Source of the DNA: Rostrohypoxylon terebratum
Taxonomy: Eukaryota; Ascomycota; Sordariomycetes; Xylariales; Hypoxylaceae
Direction of reading: 5' to 3'
NCBI GenBank assembly: GCA_022497145.1
Contig: MU385920.1
Span: 62,001-126,000 of the forward strand
DNA length: 64,000 bases
The notes below the pieces were generated by a model. That model had not been told where the DNA came from. It was given only the letters and a program-made list of their open reading frames with translations, and did no database searches. A program made the position numbers and the translations under genes. This document shows, in pieces, positions 35,020 to 46,006 of this stretch; the stretch's first letter is position 1; each line of letters begins with the position of its first letter.

Positions 35020-37437
35020 GGCGACCGCCCACAGTGTTAAGGTATTCCTTTTTCCTCTCAAGAAGATTTTTAGGAGATCTTGGAAAAATTCGACGTACTC
35101 GACCATGAGGGATTGAATAAGTACGACTGCGACTATCCGAGAAATCAGGAGTACGTCATGGGAGACTATAGCTGTTTTGCGATATCTCTGGCCATAGGGA
35201 TGAACACGTTATTACTTGAGTTTATGGGAGTTACGAGGATATGACTGGAAGGAGGGGAGATGACGGGTGGCAGGTAATCCAGGTTTCGATATCATCCCTT
35301 GGAGAAGCCGCCCTTTAACCACTTATGTACATAACGAGACGATACCACCACAACAACCACCGACACCACCACTGCCCTCATCCTTTGGACGAATTTATTT
35401 CTCCATCGGATACTAGAAACGAGAACTAGACGATACGGAATGAGATGTCCTCGATGACATGATTTGTCTGAATGGATGGATGTCTGTGTATGGATGCCTT
35501 GTATCAAAGGACATTTACATCGGAAAGCTCAGAGAATCCCTGAGATTTGTTTGATATCAAGAAAAAAAACTTCACATCTGTGCCTTGATATGCTGTGATT
35601 GTGAATTAGGATCGTAGATGGTGACTTATGACGTAAGTTGTAATTCTGTAGGGATCAAGACAATGCTATACAATATATCTTATATCTTACCTATGTAGTA
35701 TCTACCTACATAGGTACTGTATGTAGAGATGACGATTTGAGTACCTACCTAGCAGACTTGGGTCTTCAAATATCGAGCATCGGATAAGGCACAGGTAATA
35801 GCAGGGTCTTGTTTGAGATCCTGTAGTTTTGTCTTTGTGATACCCTACTAGGTAGATGTGGAATAGGTACCTACTGCAGGAGTGAAATGCTATAAATAGT
35901 AGAGCCGAACTTCGAAGTCACTTCGGTTTGGGATAGCTTCGATAGGTGGGTAGGTAGCTAGCCGTAGGCATAAGTAGGTAGGTCCAGTACCTATATAGGT
36001 AGGGTGCCTGCTCGCAGCCAAAAGAAAGAGCAAACTTTCATGTAAGGGAAGGAGGAGGGCCGTTCGACACGAAGCTTCTAGATGGTAAGGGCTGTTGGGT
36101 ATCGCGTCATCGGGGTTGTAATCTACGGATCGTCGGAGGTGAATAGCCGATCGATCGACGCGACGGAGGGCGAGATGTCCGGTTATGGGGAGCTGAGAGA
36201 GAGAAAAGAATACCTATCGAAGCATCAGTCTAGGTATGCTGGATGTATATTCTGAAGAATGGAGTAGCAGTGCCGACGTCAGATTAAGGTAAACAAGCAG
36301 ATTGTCGACTACCTATCCATGGCCCCGGGATAGGTATCTACGCAGATCTTAAGACCCTTGATTGCCTGCCTACACGGCGTCACATCTACCCCAAGGGGCA
36401 TTTAGGATAGAAGATCCTTTTTACTACTTCCACCAGATACGACGTCATACAAGCACATGGACACCACGGAATCAGGACCAAAATGTATAGTAGAAGAGGA
36501 AGGCGTACTTTCTCCATTCATGCCTCCACGCCGCATCGAAGCAGGCGTCGAAGAGGGTCAGTTCAATATCCCAAACCCCTTAACCCCTCTGCAGTCCATA
36601 CCGGGGAGCTTAGCTATCCCACCTGAGGGTAATTGTAGTGTCTAATCTCTAGATCGAATCCTAAAATTTTTATATCCCCTTTTTTTTGCTGTTCGTTAAA
36701 AAAGACATCGAAGAATTCTTTCTTTTTCACCCCTCTATGATGAAGACATTTGGTATCATCCCCCGTTTTCCCCGCTATGTTTGTGTCTCGTCCCTTGGTT
36801 CTGAAACTGACTCCGGATCCCCTGAATGATTAAGTACGTGAGAGTAGGAAAGGACAAAAAAGTAGAAATCAAATCTATGCCGCGCGCGTTCATCTGCATC
36901 ATCCCGAAAACGTTAAACCTCAATCAAGTGAAGAAGACCATGTTTATTTTGGGGATCACACCCGTGAGACCCGCCGTAGAACCTAACCTAACCACGTCCG
37001 TTTGCGATGTACATAGAGTTATCCGGTTTCCGGATAGGTGCGTAGGTGTGTTAGGGGTAGATGGTGTGCAACACACTCGTCAGTGATGGAAGCGGGTTGA
37101 GGGGGAGAAAAAGGCTCGGTGAGGAGGTATCTCGCATACACGTATGTATGTCGGTATACGATATGGGTGTTCAGGATATTTTGGGAACAATATCAATTAA
37201 AACTCCTCGCAATGCCGCAACGCAACGTAACCACACTCGAGGGCTGTGTTGCGGCCCCCCGCATCGGATGAGACACACAATTCGTCTGCCCTCGACCCCA
37301 AGCTACCTAGTGCTGCCACGTAGTACGCGAGACTCCGGCTAAAGGGTCAGAGCCGCAATACTGTGCACACACCATGCCGTAAACTGGTTCTTTCGACATA
37401 CTTCGTCGAAATGAAAAGCAGTTAGGCACTAGCTAGC
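35020..37437. other. 2.4-kb spacer between STE20 and the SDR gene
   Basis: The 3' flanks of two convergent genes. Rich in TAGGTA/TACCTA motifs between 35690 and 36010. Contains (ACC)n at 35345-35372. Apart from a doubtful 62-codon frame at 36457, nothing coding was recognised. Confidence 0.5.
36457..36645 (+). CDS. Doubtful small open frame (62 codons)
   Basis: ATG-initiated frame rich in Pro, Glu and Gly (LSPFMPPRRIEAGVEEG). Its composition looks protein-like, but there is no recognised family, no obvious intron and no conservation data. Most likely chance; listed because it stands alone in a 2.4-kb gap. Confidence 0.15.
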   Translation: MDTTESGPKCIVEEEGVLSPFMPPRRIEAGVEEGQFNIPNPLTPLQSIPGSLAIPPEGNCSV

Positions 37438-38602
37438 TTAGTAGCAGGTGTAACCACCGTCAATAGCGACGTTGGCACCGGTCATAAAGCCGCTGGCATC
37501 GCTAGCGAGGAACACGCAGAGACCGTTCAAGTCATCAACGTTGCCAAGGCGGGCCTGAGGAGTGAGGGAGCGCCAAATCTTCTTCTGGGCCTCGAGGGCA
37601 GGAACGCGGTTAAGGGCAGTGTCCATGTAACCGGGGGAGATACAGTTGACACGGATGTTGTACTTGGCCCATTCGGCGGCCAACGACTTTCCGAACTGGA
37701 TGACACCGGCCTTGGAGGCGTTGTAGCAAGACTGCTCCTGGGGGTAGTTGACGATGCTACCGCTCATGCTAGCAACAAGAACAATGGAACCAGGCTTGCC
37801 GGCAGCCATCATAGCACGTCCAACAGACTGGCTCATTAAGAACGAACCGGTCAAGTTGATGTCGATCAAGCGACGGAACATGGCAGGGTCGTAAGTCTCG
37901 GCCTTGATGTTGGAATCGGCGATACCGGCACTGTTGATCAACACGTCAGGTGCGCCGTAGGTCTCAACCACCGCATCAACAGCGGCATTGATGGCAGCAC
38001 CGTCACGGACATCGACCTTGAAGAAGGAAACGGGAAGCTGAGTCTTCTGGTGAAGCTCGGCAGCCGCCTCGTCTCCCAATTCCTGGTTAGCGTCAAAGAT
38101 CACCAGGGCCTTAGCACCAGCCTCCGCACAGGCACGGGCCATGTGGTTTCCGAGACCTCGAGCTCCTCTGTTGATGAATCGTCAGCAGCGTTTCAGAATG
38201 ATATTGGTTTGTAACGAATCCGGCTTACCCAGTGACAATGACAACCTTGTCCATTATGCTCATCTTCTGCATGGTGGGAGGCATTGTGCGGTAGACGGTC
38301 TTGTTGAGAGGGATAACATCGGTATCCTCGGGGGGAGGGAATGGCTTCGGCTTCGCATCGTCGCGGTTCACGGGAATACTGTAATGGTCGCTAGTCGAGC
38401 CGGCAGTACCCGTGGAGTCTGGGGAGTAAACGGAGACGGGAACTTCGGTCTCGCGTACGACGTCACTCTTGGGGCGGACGGAGGATTGGCTAAATGCCCG
38501 TTGAGCTGCGGGGAATGCTCTGGGGATGGTAGAAGATGCGCGAGTTCGGGAGATAAAGGGAGCGGCAACTCTGGTAATGCGAAGTGCTGCGCGACCAGAC
38601 AT
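37438..38602 (-). CDS. Short-chain dehydrogenase/reductase, polyol dehydrogenase-like, with mitochondrial-type presequence
   Basis: Exon 1 38602-38229 and exon 2 38167-37438 (donor GTAAGC, acceptor CAG) give 367 residues. The SDR core starts near residue 117: VVIVTG-GARGLG (TGxxxGxG, split by the intron), NSAG in place of the usual NNAG, VLVASMSG with the catalytic Ser about residue 260, and Y273-NAS-K277. It ends TGANVAIDGGYTCY. The core resembles fungal D-arabinitol 2-dehydrogenase, sorbose reductase and mannitol dehydrogenase relatives; the exact substrate is not determined. The extra N-terminus of about 115 residues is rich in Arg, Ala and Ser without acidic residues in its first 45 (MSGRAALRITRVAAPFISRT), typical of mitochondrial import sequences. 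Organelle location is therefore inferred. Confidence 0.82.
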
Positions 38603-38942
38603 TATGGCGGTTATATGTGAGATGTACGTGAGAAGTAAAGGTATATGATACTATGGTATATGGTGTGTGGTATATGTAAAAAAGGTACCCAACGAAAGGT
38701 GAGTGTATGTGTATGTAGTATATGTACGTGTATGTAGTCTAGGTCTATTCAAAGCTGAATTGTCTAGAAAGTAGAGACTGGAAATTGTTTTGCGTGTTTT
38801 TGTGTTTGTGGTTTTCAGTTTGCGAGTAAGTCGACAGAGTTACCGAGAAGCTTCTTAAACACTTAAAGTTGTTGTGGCAATCAATGATCTAGCAGATCTA
38901 GCAGTGAGCAACCTTTTTATCGGTTGGGGGGGCACAAAGCAA

Positions 38943-39546
38943 ACTGGACCCAGACTGGACCCAGACTGAACGAAGCTGGTACCAATTTTTATGGAAATGC
39001 CAGGGGACTGACAGGTGTAAACCTTGGAAGAATCCGAAATCGGGGGTAGCGCCGTAAGAGAAAAATCGAAAAAAAAATATTTCAATTTCCAATTAAGGGT
39101 TCCAAGGGTTGGGTTGTGTGTGAGATTTGAGGTCACAAGACGCTCTTCTGTTTAATTGGATTATTGAAAGCCGGGTTGGCGTTTGGATGGGTATCCAAGT
39201 GTCCAGTGTCCAGTATCCAGTATCCAGTATCGTGGGTATTATTAGGTATCTCGAAACTAGCCTCGTTAGACTTATTAGACCGAAAGTCACAAGCAAAGAC
39301 CAGTGACCAGTGACCAGTGTATGTATTCGTGCTCTCAAGCTTTAACAAGATTCGTCTGACCGCGTACTTGGGCGAAATACTTGGGCGACTACTTGGGCGA
39401 CTAGGGGTCTTGACTGTGTGGGGAGGTTTAGAATCGTAAAATGTTCCCTCAAACTATTTGACCAGGGTATAGTAGAAACAGTACAATTAGTCAAAATAAT
39501 TGAGAAATAAGACGATAACGACAATGACAATGACAATGACAATGAC
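38943..39546. repeat. Cluster of five different short tandem repeats
   Basis: ACTGGACCCAG x2 at 38943-38964; RTCCAGT x4 at 39201-39228; GACCAGT x3 at 39298-39318; TACTTGGGCGA x3 at 39365-39400 with 1-2 base gaps; ACAATG x4 at 39521-39544. All lie 0.3-1 kb upstream of the SDR start. Confidence 0.8.
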
Positions 39547-42500
39547 AGGTGACGATGGATAGAGCGATGTCTACGAGAGATCAATGGAGAGAGAGCAAGT
39601 CAAATAATAATAATAATAGTGGCTGAAAGCAATGAGCAGTTGAGGGAGAGAGGACATCCTTTTCTACTTGTTCGCCATCCATCGCTTATTATTCCCTTCC
39701 CTCAACAAAATGTGGATTTTCTTTTCTGACATTTGTCAAGACTTGCAGCCATCTTTCCTTCTTTTCACCACTACATTCTGTACTTTGCATACCTTGCAGA
39801 TGAGAAGAAATGGATTTGGGTCAGCAACTGTCGCTTCTACTAGATCCAGATCCAGTTGACTGTCCAGGTGAACCTGCCAATTCGCTAACTCCGAGAAACC
39901 GTAACGGACTATACCCTACATGTAGGTATTAGGTATGTTTGCATGTAGACGCGACCTCGAAAGAAGTCGATTAGCTTGCCCAGAAAGCGGTAGATGTACA
40001 TCCATACCATTATCGGATACATGGTTCAGAGCTGTCTTACGGAAGTGCCGCAAGAACGGTGAGACTTAAGGTTTGACGGCGTGTAATATTTGCGCCATCC
40101 GTCTCAGATGTACCTTCTAAAGTAGATATTTAAGGCTTGCCAAGCGTTGGATCTGCCTCTAACACGGTTCGATGCTACCAATGCAGCTGCCACTACCGCC
40201 GCTACCTACATACATATAAATGTGATAGAATATGTGTCTACGGATGTACAGTCAGAACTTGAGCGATGGCGAGGGCAAGGAGGACTCGGAATGGGATGAT
40301 GGTGGCGGCGGATAGCTAGTAGGCTGGTAGGTTAGAGCCTTAGGCGGACTGGTGAACAAATTTGAAAATATTATTTCTTGGATTTGTCGATCAAGGGTAG
40401 CTCTGTGCCCCCGACCAGGTAGCGTTGTTGGCCTCCACTGTAAAGTACCCGACCTGCCGACATGGATGAATTATGCAGCGCTATGCAATAGCTATCTCCC
40501 ATGGGCTTCCTGTGGGCTTCCTGTAGCTTTCCCATGGACCCTGACCCACCATTGACAACCATTCTGCCATTAAACCCTAGCAAACTGCCAAGCGAACGCC
40601 TAGTCCCAGCCAAGCCCCTCTATAAAACCGACCCGACGGGGTCAATGATGGGGCTATGGGTCCGGCATGCAGCCGAATGGATAGATGTATCCATTTAGCT
40701 TGATTTTTTACCTTTTAGCTCCCTGTCTAGAGCCTTCCAGCTCTGTTCTTTAGAATTTCGAAACTAACCTTATTCACAATATCTATCATGTAGGAAAGAA
40801 CACGAGTCATAGATGAATTATTAAATGAACTTTGTACCAATTTGACTACTACTATGTAGGTACTAGGTACTGTAGTGAACCACATGTTCATAACGAGATT
40901 TTATCCTTGCAAACATTCGAAGGTATACATGTAAGTAGTATGATATAACTTCATTACCACGAGATGGACTAGTTCATCAGGAGGCTCTTGATAGTATGGA
41001 GGAGTCAATGGAGGAGTCAAGCGTGGGGGGTTTCAACAGTCTCGTAGTAATACCTAGGTCCTAAGTACCTACAACTACTACTAAGATATCACAATCCCCT
41101 TCCTAATCCCGTTAGATATCAACAAGATTGACTGCTTACCTAGTAGGCTACCTGAACTACCTGAACTACCGGAATAGGTACTTTTATGATACCGTCCGGA
41201 CTTGTCTTCCTAAGAAGGTAGTTTAGGAGCTTGCGGCGTCAGTGGGTAGCTAAACTGAACCCAGAAGGCTTCAGCATGTTGTCACTTTATTTTGTCCCCG
41301 TGGTAATTCGAGGTAACCAGGAACGATACAACAGTCGGCTTTTCTCATAGAAACGAGACCTCGGACAGAAAACTAGTGACACTATACTTACCCAGGTACG
41401 GATATACCTACCTAATGAGTGATTTGATGTTTGAACGACCTTCTTTTGAAACTGTTCCTTCGCAAGTCAGCTTGCATTTTGCGGGGATAAAAGTCATGGA
41501 GTATCTATTCGTGCATGCCTCGTAGCTGCGGCTTATACAGCTTTGGATGTCATGTGACGGGAATTATATATAAATATATCGATCCATGGATGAGAAGAAG
41601 CAAGTCAGAATGGGGTAGGGCAGGGCCACACCGCCGGAATGTTCACGATGTTTTTTTTACCCAGAGCTAAAATCAACATGTTTTCCGGGGTTGCCCCAGT
41701 AAAGGTACCTGATGCGGAGCGGAGATTATGCGTCAAATATACCTCAGATTCCGTGGGGTCCAATCATCACTCGTCACTCCGCATCGGTGAGGTCTTGGTA
41801 TTTGGAAGCGGGAAAAAAGGAACGGGAAGGATAGGTAATATAGAGAAGGAGAAAAAAAACATCGTGAGATTCTACCTACCTAGACCTCTCGGACTCTCGG
41901 TCGTCGTATTCAGACGAGATTAATTTCTTCCCTAACCCCTAAAAAAGGATGTCCAGGTGACCAAAAATCCCCCACACTCCCACACTCCCACGTCTCGAGA
42001 CGTAAACTATTATCCGAGAGGCATTTCATTGTCAATAGCGCCGCGTAATGTTGAAAAATATTATAATCATGTGTTGGCTTGTTGAGGTGAAAGGAAATGA
42101 GGCAAAACCTTGAACACCGAGGCTCCGTTGGCTGAAAAATCCCGGTTGTTCTATTTGGTATTTTTTTTCTCAAAATCTCAGATTACACAACGCGGTGCAC
42201 CATCCTGGACATCTTATCAATCAACCAAAACCTTGGAAGACCTACGTAACTCTGGTCTTGTGTACAACATGTGTTCCAACTAGGACCTAGGTACGTATAG
42301 TTACGACTACCACACATCCAAACCAAATTATCACCTTTCGATTTAAGCTTAAGGGGACCACAGTAATAAACGGCGGTCAATCTTGACTCCTAACGTCGAA
42401 CATCGAGCATCGAGCATCGAATGTCCAGATGACGACTGTGTTAGTTTAAGCAAATACTCCGATTTGCGGCTCTGTTCGTCTGAATCGAACCTTGCAGCCT

Positions 42501-42804
42501 CGCCCCCCCGTGAAAAAAAAGGTGTAGATGAGATCCAGGATCTGGCCTTTTCTACACGAGCGCACGGCCAAGCACGCCAACGGTCAGTCTAACAAGTCCC
42601 ATCTCACATCCTAAGATAGAATTTTGCGTCCTGTATTACGCGCGTCTCTCGAAGAATGCAGCCAAGCTGGAAACCTTGCAAGGTATACATAGGTCCCCCC
42701 AAGTGGGTTCATGTTGTCCCTCATCAATGATATAAGGTAGATGTTCGTACCTATGCCATATGGATACATCAATACTACAATAGTATACAACAGCCAAGCA
42801 TGTA

Positions 42805-42831
42805 CCTAGGTCCTAGGTCCTAGGTCCTAGG
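42805..42831. repeat. CCTAGGT 7-bp tandem repeat
   Basis: Four consecutive units, the last ending G instead of T; each contains the palindrome CCTAGG. Confidence 0.85.
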
Positions 42832-43231
42832 GAAATTCAATGTCAAACTGGTTTGAAGGGAAAAGATTTTCTCACAGTGGCAAGGACGGGGTTTAATTTA
42901 TTTTACCATCCTTCAATGAGATCCTGGAGCATGCCCAGACCGTAATGCCGGGTGCGTGGGATGTATGTGTGTATTTAGGTAGTACTAGGTAGTATCCTGC
43001 CACAACTCCAGCAGCTAAAATGCTGCGTGCCGAGTGCACTACTACCTAGACGTGTACTACTATGTATTGATATGAGGCGGCCGCTGATCTATGTAGGTGG
43101 AAGCTAACGCCTAACTTTGGTGTATGCCGTAGTACAGTAATAGTGCATTAGTATAATGGATATGTGGTGGACTTTTGTGGGCTTCAGTCAGGCCGGCAAG
43201 ACCTTCAAAACGGTGGCAGAGCCTACTAGTA

Positions 43232-43530
43232 CAGTCAAATCCCGCCATAACGATTCTAGTCTCCAGCGATAATCTGATATAGCGATATTTTTGCTTTAAC
43301 GATTATCGTTATTTTTTGCGAAATTTATTACTAAAATTGTTATAAAATAAAAAATAACCTATTAAACTATTATTTTTAGTAAGCATATTAACCTCACTTT
43401 AACTTTTTAAGTAAATATTGTATTAAACTTTACTTATTTAGGGTATTGTGGATCTTCTTTTATTACAATAATTCAGTATAACGATATTAACTATTTATTC
43501 TTAGCATATCGTTATGGCGGAATTTGACTG
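43232..43530. mobile_element. MITE, Tc1/mariner-pogo type (299 bp, TA target duplication)
   Basis: The ends form a 23-bp terminal inverted repeat with one mismatch: CAGTCAAAT-C-CCGCCATAACGAT on the left (43232-43254), and the reverse complement on the right (43508-43530) with T in place of C at position 10. TA dinucleotides flank both ends (43230-43231 and 43531-43532), the target duplication of the Tc1/mariner superfamily. The interior is very AT-rich and non-coding and carries subterminal ATAACGATA-like repeats. The CAGT start and CGCCATAACGA core resemble pogo-like elements. It is a non-autonomous element; a transposase source must be elsewhere in the genome. Confidence 0.85.
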
Positions 43531-43532
43531 TA

Positions 43533-46006
43533 ATAGGTAATAGGTAGACGGTTAATACTGGTTGATACTGTTGTAAGTTAAGCTCTCCGCGGATCCATCT
43601 AGTGGATATCTGTGGGGAAGCCTCAACTAAGCCTGAGTATGAGATCAGCCACACACGCATATGTGCCTAGGGAAAGTATTGTGGGCACTGAGCACTGGGC
43701 AGAAAGTATCCAAGTACATCATTTAAAGAAACATTAGAAAGAAAAAATAAAATAAAAAAGGATGGGCAGAATTGAAGAATCCGATTAGGCTTTTTTAGAA
43801 GGCATACAGCAAGGAGGTCCCGAGATCGATATTCAAAAAAAAAAAAATCATTCCAGCTTCCAAGGCGGTGTACGAGTGGACATTGTGGACCTCCGACCGG
43901 TCGCGGTGATGTTACCGAACTTGCGTTGGCGAACTGCACCAGCACTGAACTCGCAGACTCCCAGAGTCGATCGCGCCAACAGGACTCTCGGAGCCCACAA
44001 AGTCTTGAGGCGATTTGCAAATATCACAAATCGTCGACAGCAAGCGATGGCAAGCTAGCACATGTAATGAAGCTTGTTTTGCCTACCTACCTACCTACCT
44101 ACCTAGGTAGGTATCTATCACATACATATCTCACATCACATCTCACATCTTCACCTTATCTAGCAGCCTAGGTACCTACTACCTATGCGCTTCCTAGGCA
44201 CCATGATGAGGTGGCTTAAGCGGTATCAGGTTGCCAGTCTGCCAGTGACATAAACGCCCCTGTCGAAGCCCATAATGATCTGCCAAGATCCATCTAGTTT
44301 ATCTACGCTCTTGTCTACCTACCTATCAGCCTATCAACAGCAGCGCGCCGTCATGCCATCTCGGATAACTATATTCGTTTAACACGTTGTGAACCCCGAG
44401 CGGAACTGGGCATGCCTACCAAGTAGGTGGCTTACGATATAAGAAAAGAAAGAAGGGAAGAAAGAAAGAGGATAATGAGCACACCTCTCAAATTTGTTGA
44501 AGAAATATTATAAGCTATTAAGAGGGCAGTTGTGGGCAAGCTGACTGGTCAACTGAGGTGGGAAGAATTTGATAGGGGTCTTCTTTTTCTTGAGACCCCC
44601 ACCACCATAAAGCATATCTGTCACATCCTTCACGATACTCGCGGGCAAAGTACGAACTGTACGCCGCGAAGTGGCTGATCCCGTAGATCTAGGATTGGTA
44701 TGTCCTACCGATTATGCTTACCGAAGGTGCCAGCGGCCCCCTCCCTTAGGTACGATTATGCCCCTTATCCTGTGTTCTACATAATCGCTAGTTTACTATG
44801 ACGAAAGATCTGGAATCATTAATATAACAACCGCTGGAACTGAGGTATTATTCTAGCAACTCGAACAATTCAATTGTAATAATCTCGTAAGTTTCGAGTG
44901 TTATAGCAGGTCCGAGTCAGAAGATAATATTTACAATGCATTCGTATTCATCTTACCATCGCGATAACTTTCTGATGACCTTAAGATTCATAGCTGCCGT
45001 TATTATGAAGTGATAAGCTTTGCGAGCCCGAATCGGAAGCCTACCATACTCGGCCTTACCCTACGTCGTCACTTTTTCCGACGTCCATCCCGTATTACTC
45101 CCCCTTGTGAATTCGGTTCTCCTTGCATGAGTGGGCTACCAATACAACACCATCTAACCATTCCGATCGTGTCGGCGCCGCCCTCTACGTCGTTGTGTTC
45201 TATCATCAGGTTTTAAGATCAGCGCTTTACTTCCAGTGCCGTCCCGCTACCGCTGCAAGCTGCCGAGAGCGATCAGCTCATAATCCAAGTTTGGCTCTGC
45301 CTCAGACTCCATTCTCGCGCAACAAGGTCCCACCGGGACAGATCCCGGTCCCAGGCTCTCGGTATTCATCCATGTCTATATAGCTCTGACCGCTCTCTTC
45401 TGATGGATCTATGGGGTCGAAGTTATCCATATAAAAAGTCTGCTTCCGTTTGCCCAAGCCTACTCAAAATCAATCACGAAGAGCGGTGACTATTGCAAGA
45501 TTCATTCTTATTTCTCCATAATAGCAAGTCTAGGGTTCTTTAGCTACTATATACCTACTATCGACAGCCTTTTTGTCCTACTTAAAACACCAAAAGGAGT
45601 AGGTACCTGTAGATACTAAAGGTAACTTATTCAATGTAGTAGCACGGGTAGATCTTAAAGACGTCAAGTTCTGACTATTGTGCAATCGAATATGACATAT
45701 TATCACTCAAATTTCTCTGATTTTAATATGAATTTCATTGCTTATTCCCTTGGTATACATCTTAGGCTTTAAATTATTGAAAAATTCCAAGACAACGTCA
45801 ATCACTCCCTTTCAGCTTATGTACCTAGGGGTAGGTGTCCTGACAGGCAGGTCGTAGTCTACGAATCAATTGGCGCCCTTTCAGTCCGTCCTTCAATGCT
45901 ATTTCGCGCCTCATCCTATACGACCATAAATACGCTCATATAACGCCTATAGTTACATACCTTTGAGCCTCACACTTGTACGAGGGTAATACTGATATCA
46001 AGGCGT
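43533..46006. other. Gene-free spacer before the phospholipase pseudogene
   Basis: Includes a perfect 18-bp palindrome at 44096-44113 (TACCTACCTAGGTAGGTA) at the end of a CTAC array. The frame at 45123-45383 looks weakly protein-like (CRPATAASCRERSAHNPSL) and might be a remnant of the N-terminus of the following pseudogene, but I cannot support that. Confidence 0.45.

Larger units (their letters stand above)
38603..43229. other. Gene-free region with clustered tandem repeats
   Basis: Upstream of the SDR gene on minus. Several unrelated short tandem repeats occur at 38943-39546 (see findings), others at 42401-42421 (CATCGAG) and 42805-42831 (CCTAGGT). Frames of up to about 95 codons (for example 41639-41923) show no recognisable protein. 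TAGGTA-type motifs recur. Confidence 0.5.

Noticed and set aside
41639..41923. 94-codon ATG-initiated frame
   Set aside because: No recognised motif, no intron signals, and composition near that of the surrounding non-coding DNA.
42478..42500. Minus-strand GGTTCGATTC resembling a tRNA B box
   Set aside because: No matching A box at the proper distance and no cloverleaf could be drawn.
45010..45383. Two overlapping open frames that look weakly protein-like
   Set aside because: Might be the N-terminal remnant of the phospholipase pseudogene, but no family feature was recognised, so not included in it.
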